From positions 1-12,152 of the forward strand of contig JAIXVS010000223.1 in NCBI GenBank assembly GCA_027482795.1: a DNA stretch of 12,152 nt. Direction: 5' to 3'. Positions 1 to 6,134 of the stretch are shown in pieces (position 1 is the stretch's first letter; every line of letters begins with the position of its first letter). Both the position numbers and the translations under genes were made by a program. This DNA comes from Rhodobacter sp. (GTDB taxonomy: Bacteria > Pseudomonadota > Alphaproteobacteria > Rhodobacterales > Rhodobacteraceae). The notes beneath the pieces are model-generated. The model was not told the origin of the DNA, ran no database searches, and saw only the letters and a list, made by a program, of their open reading frames with translations.

Positions 1-540
1 CGCGACCCTTGGGTGCTGAAAGACCCCAATGGCAAGGGCTGGCTGACGTATTTCACCGCCCGCGTGCCCGACAGCAGCCAGCCGAATTCAGGCGGCGCGG
101 TGGGTTTTGCCACGTCAGACGATCTGAACACATGGGTTCTGCAACCGCCCGTGTTCCAAGGTGGCTTTGGCCAGTTAGAGGTGCCGCAGGTGTTCGAAGT
201 GGCAGGTCAGTGGTATTGCTTGTTCTGCACCGCCAGCATCCACTGGTCGGCGCAGTATCGCAAGACGAACCCCGAAAAACCCGTAACAGGAAACCATTAC
301 CTGATTGCCGATCATCCGCGCGGGCCTTGGCGCATTGCCCCTGGCCCCTTTCTAGACGGGGCAGAACCGTGCATCCGCTATGCCGCGCGCATTGTTGATG
401 GGCCTGATGGGCTGGCGATCTTGGGCTTTGCCGATGGCGGAAAAGACAAATTCGGCGGCTATGTGATGAACCCCGAACGCATCCTCGTTGGGCCTGATGG
501 TCTGCTTTCCGTGGCGCCGATGGCGCGCGCCGCCGAATAA
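1..540 (+). CDS. Glycoside hydrolase, GH32/43/68-like five-bladed beta-propeller (3' part only)
   Basis: The reading frame is open from the first base of the window, so the 5' end is missing; 179 residues remain before the TAA stop. The fragment begins exactly at an RDP motif (residues 1-3) and has GFGQLEVPQ with Glu60. RDP followed by an E-x-P motif is the arrangement of the transition-state-stabilising Asp and the acid/base Glu in clan GH-J and related beta-propeller enzymes that cleave fructosides or pentosides. The repeated pattern of short hydrophobic strands (FATSDDLNTW, WYCLFCTAS, GLAILGFADGG) fits propeller blades. A sugar ABC transporter ATPase follows 17 nt downstream in the same direction, so it probably breaks down an imported oligosaccharide. 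The catalytic Asp expected near the N-terminus lies outside the window, and any signal peptide cannot be seen. The exact family and substrate are not resolved. Confidence 0.65.
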   Translation, partial: RDPWVLKDPNGKGWLTYFTARVPDSSQPNSGGAVGFATSDDLNTWVLQPPVFQGGFGQLEVPQVFEVAGQWYCLFCTASIHWSAQYRKTNPEKPVTGNHYLIADHPRGPWRIAPGPFLDGAEPCIRYAARIVDGPDGLAILGFADGGKDKFGGYVMNPERILVGPDGLLSVAPMARAAE

Positions 541-557
541 TCAAAAGGAGACTGCCG

Positions 558-1646
558 ATGGCCAAAATCTCGCTGAAGAACATCAAGAAAAGCTATGGCA
601 ATGTCGATGTCATCAAGGGCGTTGATATCGAAATTGCAGACGGCGAGTTTTGTGTTTTTGTTGGCCCATCGGGCTGCGGCAAATCCACACTGTTGCGCAT
701 GATCGCAGGGCTAGAGGATATCAGCGCGGGCGATCTGGTCATCGGCGAAAGCCTTGTCAACGAACTGCCTCCCTCGCAGCGGGGGGTGGCGATGGTGTTT
801 CAATCCTATGCCATTTTCCCGCATATGACGGTGCGCGAAAACGTGGCCTTTGGCCTTACAATTGCAGGGGCAAGCAAGGCCGAGAAAGACGCGAAAGTGG
901 CCGAGGCTGCGCGCATTTTGCAGATGGAACATCTGCTAGACCGCCGCCCCAGCCAGTTGTCAGGCGGGCAGCGTCAACGCGTGGCCATTGGCCGCGCGAT
1001 TGTGCGCAAACCGCAGGTGTTTTTGTTTGACGAGCCTTTGTCCAACCTTGATGCCGCCCTGCGCATGGATATGCGCATGGAAATTGGTAAACTGCACCAG
1101 CAACTGGGCGCGACGATGATTTACGTCACGCATGATCAGGTCGAGGCGATGACGCTAGCCGATAAAATCGTGGTGCTTAAGGATGGTAAAGTGATGCAAA
1201 TCGGCGCGCCGATGGATTTGTATCACAACCCCGCCAACCTGTTCGTGGCGGGCTTTTTGGGCGCGCCTTCGATGAATTTTCTGAATGTCGAAGTTGTCGG
1301 CGTAAAGGGCGATGTGGCCGAAGTGTCCAGCCCCGTTTTGGGCAAAGTCAGCGTGTCGGCCAAACGCGGGCCATTTGCCCTGGGTGAGGCGGCTATCTTG
1401 GGCCTGCGCCCGCAATACATCACCCTTGAAAGTGGCAACGCCCTGATGAAAGGCAAAGTCGAGTTGACCGAACGTTTGGGCGCGGAAACTGTGGTCGATA
1501 TTGGTCTGTCCGATGGCACATCGCTGATCGCCGCCCTGCCGCAAGATGCGGTCTATGCCGTGGGCAGCGACATTGCCGTGGGATTTGATGGCGACAAAGC
1601 CCATTTGTTCAAGGCCGAGGCCCTGCCCGAAAAAGGCGCGCATTAG
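558..1646 (+). CDS. Sugar ABC transporter ATP-binding protein (MalK/UgpC type)
   Basis: Complete 362-residue ATPase that would power a binding-protein-dependent sugar importer at the inner face of the cytoplasmic membrane. All nucleotide-binding motifs are intact: Walker A GPSGCGKST (36-44), Q-loop FQSYA (Gln82), signature LSGGQ (134-138), Walker B VFLFDEP (154-160), D-loop SNLD (162-165) and switch His192 in THD. The C-terminal third, from about residue 235, is the OB-fold (TOBE) extension typical of the MalK/UgpC/MsmK subfamily (CUT1 carbohydrate importers), and the length is usual for it. The ATG has a strong Shine-Dalgarno AAGGAG at 545-550, 7 nt upstream. It sits 17 nt after the glycoside hydrolase gene, apparently as the last gene of that sugar operon; the permease and binding-protein genes would lie further upstream. 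Its TAG overlaps the stop of the convergent bchO by 4 nt. Substrate specificity cannot be read from the ATPase. Confidence 0.93.
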   Translation: MAKISLKNIKKSYGNVDVIKGVDIEIADGEFCVFVGPSGCGKSTLLRMIAGLEDISAGDLVIGESLVNELPPSQRGVAMVFQSYAIFPHMTVRENVAFGLTIAGASKAEKDAKVAEAARILQMEHLLDRRPSQLSGGQRQRVAIGRAIVRKPQVFLFDEPLSNLDAALRMDMRMEIGKLHQQLGATMIYVTHDQVEAMTLADKIVVLKDGKVMQIGAPMDLYHNPANLFVAGFLGAPSMNFLNVEVVGVKGDVAEVSSPVLGKVSVSAKRGPFALGEAAILGLRPQYITLESGNALMKGKVELTERLGAETVVDIGLSDGTSLIAALPQDAVYAVGSDIAVGFDGDKAHLFKAEALPEKGAH

Positions 1647-2539
1647 GCCGCTTTGGCCAGCGCGTCTTTGAGAAAATCCATTATCAGCGGCGCAATCACC
1701 TCTGCGGCCTCTTCTGGCAGAAGGTGGCCGTAGCCCTGCAAGATGTGCGCCGTGGCATGGGGCAGGGCGCGCGCGGCATCCACGCTGACGCGCGGCGGCA
1801 CGGCCCCATCGCGCGCGCCTGTCAGCAGCAAAACTGGCACTGTGATATGCGAAAGGCGCGCCAGCAGCGGGCGCAAATCCCATGCGGCCATCATGTCTAG
1901 CGTGGCCCCAATATGGGCGGGGCGGCGCGCTAAGGTTAAGTATTGCGCGCGCCCTGCCGCGCCAATCTGCGCGCCTGTTTGCGTCAACAAACGGTCAATC
2001 TGCGCAGGCGTGCCCAGCATCTTTGCCCCAAATTGCGGCGCAAACGGAAGCAGGCTTAGGGTTTTGGCCATGGCGGGAAACAGCCATCCCGCCATGCCTT
2101 CAAACTGCGATAGCGCCGCATTCAGCCCCACCACGGCGCGCAGGGGCATCAGTTCGGCCAGCCGCAGGGCTATGGCCGCCCCTGCCGAATGTCCAATCAC
2201 CGCGCGTATTTTCCAGTCCTGATTTTCGGCAAGGGCTGTTATGTCGGCGGCAATATCCTCCAACCCCGCCCGCGCCATCCGGCCCTTTTGGCTGAACCCG
2301 TGGCCCGCCACATCCAGCGCAATCACGCGGTAGTGTTGGGCCAGCAACGGGGCCAAATCGGCCCAAGAATGCAGCGATCCGCCTGCGCCGTGGATCAGCA
2401 GCAGGGTTGGCGCAGAATCGCCTTTTGGCCCCATCTCCTGCACATGCCAGTGTTGATGCACGGCCGCAATTGTGCGCGATGCGGCGCGGTGGGGCCAATC
2501 TGGGGGCAGATCGGCGGGCAGATCAGGACGCGCGGTCAT
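1643..2539 (-). CDS. bchO: Alpha/beta hydrolase BchO, magnesium chelatase accessory protein
   Basis: 298-residue alpha/beta-hydrolase-fold protein. The fold markers are the HGAGGSLHSW oxyanion segment (50-59), LDVAGHGFS (75-83), the nucleophile elbow GHSAG with Ser118, Asp244 in LLLTGARDG and His272 in GYGHLLPEE, so the Ser-Asp-His triad looks complete. The N-terminal WPHRAASR...WHVQEMG is characteristic of BchO rather than of generic hydrolases. BchO is encoded with Mg-chelatase in photosynthesis clusters of purple bacteria and is thought to assist Mg insertion into protoporphyrin IX; its exact reaction is not established. The start ATG overlaps the bchD stop (ATGA, 2536-2539), so translation is probably coupled. 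It is the last gene of crtA-bchI-bchD-bchO, and its TAA overlaps the stop of the convergent sugar ABC ATPase gene. Confidence 0.92.
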   Translation of the reverse strand: MTARPDLPADLPPDWPHRAASRTIAAVHQHWHVQEMGPKGDSAPTLLLIHGAGGSLHSWADLAPLLAQHYRVIALDVAGHGFSQKGRMARAGLEDIAADITALAENQDWKIRAVIGHSAGAAIALRLAELMPLRAVVGLNAALSQFEGMAGWLFPAMAKTLSLLPFAPQFGAKMLGTPAQIDRLLTQTGAQIGAAGRAQYLTLARRPAHIGATLDMMAAWDLRPLLARLSHITVPVLLLTGARDGAVPPRVSVDAARALPHATAHILQGYGHLLPEEAAEVIAPLIMDFLKDALAKAA

Positions 2540-4278
2540 GCCCCCATCCCCGCCTGCAACACTTTGGTCAACCGCTGTGCATCTGCGCGCGGCAGGGGCA
2601 GATATGTCGCCCCCATGCCCCGCGCCAACCCCGCAAGGCTGGGCTGCGGGCGCGTTGCAATGTCGATCACCAGTGCGGGAATACCAGTGGCTGCAAAAAC
2701 ACGGGCAAGGCGCTGAGCATCTTCATCTGCCAAAGCGCGGTTTGCGCTGCCATCCAGCGCGATATTGCCGCGCCCATCGGTCAGCAGGGCAAGTGTCGGG
2801 GTCATCCCACGTGCCCGCGCTTGCAGCGCCACATCCAGCCCCATGCGCAGCCCCGCCGCCAGCGGCGTGCCGCCCCCGCCTGCCAGCCCCGCAAGGCGGC
2901 GTTTGGTGGCGGTAAGCGAGCGTGTGGGCGGCAAAACCACCTCGCACCCCTGCCCGCGAAAGGCCAGCAGCGCCACGTGATCGCGCCGCGCATAGGATTG
3001 CGCCAGCAGCAATTCGACCGCGCCCTTCGCCTCGGCAAGGCGGGCAAAGGCGGATGATCCCGATGCATCAACCGTGAAAATCAGCACGCGGTCGGACGAA
3101 TGTTGATAGCGTTTGATGCGTAAATCGCTGGGGCGTATGGCCAGCCTTGTCGGCGTATCGCCCGCAACCAACCCCGCCCTGCGCAGGGTTTGCATCGGGG
3201 CCGCTGCACGCAAAGTTGCCAAAATATCCACCCGCTTGCCCTGCCCCATACGCCCCGCGCGCGCGGGCAAGGGGCGGCCGCGATTGTTGCCCTTAATCTT
3301 GGCCCCCGTGCCAGCCCCGCCCTTCATACCGCGCGCGGCGCGCCCTGCGGCAAGGCGGGCCAAAACATCGGCAGGCAGGGCGGCGCGCACGGCCTCTAGC
3401 ACCAAATCTTGCGGAATATCGGCCATGTCTTGCGGCGCATCTGATGGCGCATCGCTGGGCGCGTCATTGGGGGGCGGTGCTTCGGGCGGGGGGGCCTCAT
3501 CTTGCGGCACATCGGGAAACACAGTCGCGCGGTGGGCAAAGATAAGGGCGGCTGCATCGCGCAGGCAGGCCTCATCAACCCCGTTCAACCCGCGCAGCGC
3601 GGCAATGGCAAGGGCTGCGCGCGCGGCCATCATCGGCGCGCGCAGGCTGTCTATGCCAAGGCTGGCTGCCGCGCCAGCAAGGGCTTTCATAGCCTGCGGC
3701 GGCAGGCCAGCATTGCGCAAATGTATCAGGCGGGCGCGGGCAAGGGTTAGATCGGACGGAATTTCCAACGCCTCGGCATCCTCCAGCGCAAAATCGGACA
3801 CATCCAGAAACAGCGCCAGTCTTTCGGCCAAAGCGGGGGCAAGTGCCTCTTCCGCCTCGGCCCCTTCGTCCAGCGCAATCAGGCACGATCTGCCGCCGTC
3901 CAAATGCAGCGCCAGCCTTGCGGCAAGGCCAGCGTTTGCCCTTTCGGCCATGGTCAAAATCAGCGCTGAAGGCGCGGCCAAAATCCCAGCGGTTTTGCGA
4001 TGCGCGCCAGCCGACAGACTGGCGGCCAAATCCGTGCCGCCAAACAGTGCGCCGTCATCGATGGTCGGGTGAATGCGGCGGGCGGGCAAGGGGATGTCGG
4101 CCAGCCGCGCCATCACAGCGGCGCGCGCGGGCCCCACGCGCGCGCGCAGCCACAGCCCGCCCAAACCCGACCCGTCCAGCGCCAAGATATCCAGCGCAAG
4201 GCGCGCGCGCGCTGGCGCCGATAAGGGGGGCGCCGATAGGGGGGGTGCCGATAGGGGGGGCGGGGGCGCATCGGCCAT
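2536..4278 (-). CDS. bchD: Magnesium chelatase subunit D
   Basis: 580-residue BchD, the platform subunit that joins the BchI ATPase ring to BchH during ATP-driven Mg insertion into protoporphyrin IX, the first step committed to bacteriochlorophyll. Three parts are visible. The N-terminal AAA+-like domain (about 25-250) lacks a Walker A motif, as is usual in bacterial BchD. A Pro/Asp/Glu-rich linker runs from about 255 to 290. The C-terminal von Willebrand A (integrin I) domain starts near 396 and has the MIDAS motif DASGS (404-408), Thr471 in GGGGTP and Asp501 in LLTDGRG. The start is the ATG at 4278, which shares one base with the bchI stop (TAATG). The frame stays open up to 4506, but that stretch lies inside bchI and is not conserved protein. 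Odd feature: residues 7-22 are a PLSAP repeat encoded by three tandem 15-bp units. Length is usual for the family. Confidence 0.95.
   Translation of the reverse strand: MADAPPPPLSAPPLSAPPLSAPARARLALDILALDGSGLGGLWLRARVGPARAAVMARLADIPLPARRIHPTIDDGALFGGTDLAASLSAGAHRKTAGILAAPSALILTMAERANAGLAARLALHLDGGRSCLIALDEGAEAEEALAPALAERLALFLDVSDFALEDAEALEIPSDLTLARARLIHLRNAGLPPQAMKALAGAAASLGIDSLRAPMMAARAALAIAALRGLNGVDEACLRDAAALIFAHRATVFPDVPQDEAPPPEAPPPNDAPSDAPSDAPQDMADIPQDLVLEAVRAALPADVLARLAAGRAARGMKGGAGTGAKIKGNNRGRPLPARAGRMGQGKRVDILATLRAAAPMQTLRRAGLVAGDTPTRLAIRPSDLRIKRYQHSSDRVLIFTVDASGSSAFARLAEAKGAVELLLAQSYARRDHVALLAFRGQGCEVVLPPTRSLTATKRRLAGLAGGGGTPLAAGLRMGLDVALQARARGMTPTLALLTDGRGNIALDGSANRALADEDAQRLARVFAATGIPALVIDIATRPQPSLAGLARGMGATYLPLPRADAQRLTKVLQAGMGA
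3434..3469 (-). repeat. Degenerate 12-bp tandem repeat encoding the acidic BchD linker
   Basis: Three imperfect units on the + strand, GGCGCATCTGAT (3434-3445), GGCGCATCGCTG (3446-3457) and GGCGCGTCATTG (3458-3469), encode the D-A-P-S repeats (about residues 272-283) of the Pro/Asp-rich linker between the AAA+-like and VWA domains of BchD. Acidic proline-rich linkers are normal in this subunit, so the repeat is probably how this one was lengthened. Confidence 0.6.
4216..4260 (-). repeat. Three tandem 15-bp repeats inside the 5' end of bchD
   Basis: On the + strand the units are CGCCGATAAGGGGGG (4216-4230), CGCCGATAGGGGGGG (4231-4245) and TGCCGATAGGGGGGG (4246-4260), differing by one base from one to the next. 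They are in frame and encode repeated P-L-S-A-P in the BchD N-terminus, before the folded domain. Each unit carries a run of 6-7 G (C on the coding strand). A 12-bp alternating GC run lies just beside it at 4201-4212. Confidence 0.9.
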
Positions 4279-5282
4279 TATGGCAGCGTTTCGGCCAAAA
4301 TGCGGGCCACGCGCGCGCCCGATCCTGCCTCGTCCAGCGGGTCGCGGCGCAAACGGTGGGACAGCGACATTTCGGCAACCGATTTCAAATGCGCGCGCGT
4401 CACGGTTTTCGCCCCCGCAAAGGCTGCCTCGGCCCGCGCGGCGCGCAGCAAGGTCAATTCGCCGCGCAGACCATCTGACCCCAGCGCAATGCACAGGCTG
4501 GCGCAATCATGCAGCACGGCGGGCGGGGTTTTCAATTTTGGCAGCGCCTTGCGCGCGGTCAAGATTGCCGCGCGCAGCAGCGCATCCTGCGCGCCATATT
4601 CGGCCATAAATGCGGCGGTATCGCGTTCATACCCATCGCGGCGCAGCATCACCTCGACCCGCGTTTGCACATCGCGCGGGCTGGTGACCTGCACCGAAAG
4701 ACCGAACCGATCCAAAAGCTGCGGGCGCAAATCGCCCTCTTCGGGGTTGCCCGACCCAACCAACACAAAGCGCGCAGGGTGGCGGATGGACAGCCCCTCG
4801 CGTTCCACCACATTCTCGCCCGATTGGGCCACGTCCAGCAGCAAATCGACAAGGTGATCTTCCAGCAGGTTCACCTCGTCAATATAAAGATACCCGCGAT
4901 TGGCGCGGGCCAGCAGCCCCGCCTCGAATGCCTTTTCGCCGCGTGTTAGCGCCCGTTCAATATCCAGCGCGCCGACAACGCGGTCTTCGGTTGCACCCAG
5001 CGGCAGGTCGATCACAGGGGTGGGGCGGGTGATGGTTTTGCCTGTCGCCGTTTTCACCCAATCTGGCACATCTGCCATGCGGGCCGAATTGACAGGGCAG
5101 CCTTCCACCACGTCAATGGGCGGCAGCAGCGCGGCCAGTGCCCGCACCGCGGTCGATTTGCCCGTACCACGGTCGCCAAACACCAAAACGCCCCCAATTG
5201 CAGGGTCGATGGCGGTCAGCACCATGGCGCGTTTCATCGCCTCTTGCCCAACAATGGCGGAAAAGGGGAAGGGGGCTGTCAT
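4278..5282 (-). CDS. bchI: Magnesium chelatase ATPase subunit I
   Basis: 334-residue AAA+ ATPase of Mg-chelatase; its hexameric ring drives Mg insertion into protoporphyrin IX together with BchD and BchH in the cytoplasm. Visible motifs: N-terminal FPFSAIVGQE, Walker A GDRGTGKS (36-43), Walker B YLYIDEVN (131-138), sensor 1 region VGSGNPEEG (175-183) followed by LRPQLLDRFG (185-194) with the arginine-finger region, and the C-terminal helical lid ending ARILAETLP. Length matches BchI of purple bacteria (about 335-350). I chose the ATG at 5282 because homology starts at MTAPFPFSA and the codon overlaps the crtA stop as ATGA (5279-5282). An in-frame upstream start at 5345 would add 21 unconserved residues inside crtA. 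Its stop shares one base with the bchD start. It lies in the crtA-bchI-bchD-bchO operon and is presumably driven from the PpsR-controlled promoter before crtA. Confidence 0.96.
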   Translation of the reverse strand: MTAPFPFSAIVGQEAMKRAMVLTAIDPAIGGVLVFGDRGTGKSTAVRALAALLPPIDVVEGCPVNSARMADVPDWVKTATGKTITRPTPVIDLPLGATEDRVVGALDIERALTRGEKAFEAGLLARANRGYLYIDEVNLLEDHLVDLLLDVAQSGENVVEREGLSIRHPARFVLVGSGNPEEGDLRPQLLDRFGLSVQVTSPRDVQTRVEVMLRRDGYERDTAAFMAEYGAQDALLRAAILTARKALPKLKTPPAVLHDCASLCIALGSDGLRGELTLLRAARAEAAFAGAKTVTRAHLKSVAEMSLSHRLRRDPLDEAGSGARVARILAETLP

Positions 5283-6010
5283 GCGGCTGTCCTGTGTTTG
5301 GCTATCAATTGGGGGTAGGAGGCCAAGGGGCGCAGGCCGCCCCATGTACCAAAATCGCCCAGCACGGCAAAGCGGGCGTAAAGCTCTTCTTTAAACCAAC
5401 CCTCGGAACGTACTGCGGCAATGGCGCGGCCATGCGCGCCGTTTCCGCGCGCGAAATTGGCCATGGTTTGCGTATCAGGCCAAATCGAAAAGGTCACCTG
5501 ATGCAAAAGCGGCACTTCGCCCACGCCGATTTTGAAGATGACATTGGGGTCATCACCAATCACTTGGGAAATGCTGGGAACACGCGACCAAAACCGCAAT
5601 GCGGTCGAGGGGCGCAGGCTGGCGCGGGTCAGCGCGGCAATCGGCGCGCCGTCGGGGATGTCGCCTTGCGGGGTAAAGGGCGACTTGCCCGACCATGCCC
5701 CCCGCGCCGAAATGGGTTGCAGAACAACTGTCCAGTTTTCGGCGGCGCGGGCCTGCCAGCGTTTGAAAACGGGGGCATTATGTGTGCGATCAAAGGCCGT
5801 TTGCGCATCGGGCCATGTGGCCAGTATCGCCCAAACCTCCAAATTCGGGCGCAGATCAAACCCTTCGCCGCGCCCCGACCCGCACAGCTTCCAAAACCCC
5901 ACCTCGCGCATCCGCATCAAAGACAGGCGCGCAAACCCCATTTGCCCCAGCACCCAAAGGCGCGCGGGCAGGCTGTCAAATCGAAACAGCGAAAGGGTGG
6001 TAACGGTCAC
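5279..6010 (-). CDS. crtA: Spheroidene monooxygenase CrtA
   Basis: 243-residue CrtA, the oxygen-dependent enzyme that adds the C-2 keto group to spheroidene (giving spheroidenone) or hydroxyspheroidene. Recognised by the N-terminal SLFRFDSLPARLWVLGQMG, the very characteristic GFWKLCGSGRGEGF (38-51), VWAILATWPD (59-68) and the C-terminal GWFKEELYARFAV. The start is the GTG at 6010-6008: it has a strong Shine-Dalgarno (GCAGGAG, then 6 nt), and the conserved sequence begins with TVTTLSLFR. The frame could reach a TTG at 6067, but that would cross a PpsR operator and has no such ribosome site. First gene of crtA-bchI-bchD-bchO, overlapping bchI by 4 nt and divergent from crtI. Its presence implies the spheroidene branch and ketolation under oxic conditions. 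Confidence 0.95.
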   Translation of the reverse strand: MTVTTLSLFRFDSLPARLWVLGQMGFARLSLMRMREVGFWKLCGSGRGEGFDLRPNLEVWAILATWPDAQTAFDRTHNAPVFKRWQARAAENWTVVLQPISARGAWSGKSPFTPQGDIPDGAPIAALTRASLRPSTALRFWSRVPSISQVIGDDPNVIFKIGVGEVPLLHQVTFSIWPDTQTMANFARGNGAHGRAIAAVRSEGWFKEELYARFAVLGDFGTWGGLRPLASYPQLIAKHRTAA

Positions 6011-6038
6011 AAAACTCTCCTGCCGCACAGATGCTGGC

Positions 6039-6056
6039 TGTAAGCCAAGGTTTACA
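6039..6056. promoter_or_regulatory. PpsR/CrtJ operator 1 in the crtA-crtI divergent region
   Basis: TGTAAGCCAAGGTTTACA matches the PpsR/CrtJ consensus TGT-N12-ACA exactly, with an extended TGTAA...TTACA dyad. It lies 28 bp upstream of the crtA GTG, so probably in the crtA leader or just downstream of its promoter. PpsR/CrtJ is known to repress crt and bch genes under oxygen in Rhodobacter. Binding here is inferred from the motif and context. Confidence 0.85.
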
Positions 6057-6085
6057 CAAACCTGCAAAAGAAGGAAGTGTAAACC
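6049..6085. repeat. 9-bp perfect inverted repeat in the crtA-crtI control region
   Basis: GGTTTACAC (6049-6057) and GTGTAAACC (6077-6085) are perfect inverted repeats separated by 19 bp. The left arm overlaps the right half of PpsR operator 1. The right arm adds a third TGTAAACC-type half-site that has no ACA at the standard distance. Confidence 0.8.
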
Positions 6086-6107
6086 TGCGAAACTTTTCTA
6101 TTGTCAA
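6078..6107 (-). promoter_or_regulatory. Candidate sigma-70 type promoter for the crtA operon
   Basis: On the minus strand a perfect -35 TTGACA (6107-6102) is followed after 18 bp by TTTACA (6083-6078), a weak -10 with T1, T3 and A4 of TATAAT. Transcription would start near 6071, giving a leader of about 60 nt before the crtA GTG. Operator 2 would cover the -35 box and operator 1 would lie in the early transcribed region. The poor -10 is usual for regulated photosynthesis promoters but leaves this call tentative. Confidence 0.4.
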
Positions 6108-6119
6108 TTAAACTAGACA
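6102..6119. promoter_or_regulatory. PpsR/CrtJ operator 2 in the crtA-crtI divergent region
   Basis: TGTCAATTAAACTAGACA is a second exact TGT-N12-ACA site, ending 15 bp before the crtI ATG and starting exactly 63 bp after the start of operator 1. Bases 6102-6107 read TTGACA on the minus strand, so the operator covers the best -35 box for crtA. Confidence 0.85.
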
Positions 6120-6134
6120 GTTTAGGGTGAGGGC

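Noticed and set aside
3113..4072. Long open frame on the + strand (319 codons) opposite bchD
   Set aside because: It is antisense to a clearly conserved gene, has low-complexity Ala/Arg/Ser-rich composition and no recognisable domain; it is a by-product of high GC content.
4117..4212. Alternating GC tracts as possible Z-DNA or a regulatory element
   Set aside because: They are explained by Ala/Arg codons in a GC-rich coding sequence; only the neighbouring tandem repeat was kept as a finding.
4279..4506. 76-codon upstream extension of bchD
   Set aside because: It lies inside the conserved C-terminus of bchI and resembles no BchD N-terminus; the ATG at 4278 overlapping the bchI stop is the natural start.
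6086..6114. Possible sigma-70 promoter for crtI with TAAACT (6109-6114) as -10
   Set aside because: No acceptable -35 lies 16-18 bp upstream, and the element is within the PpsR operator, so the match is too weak to call.
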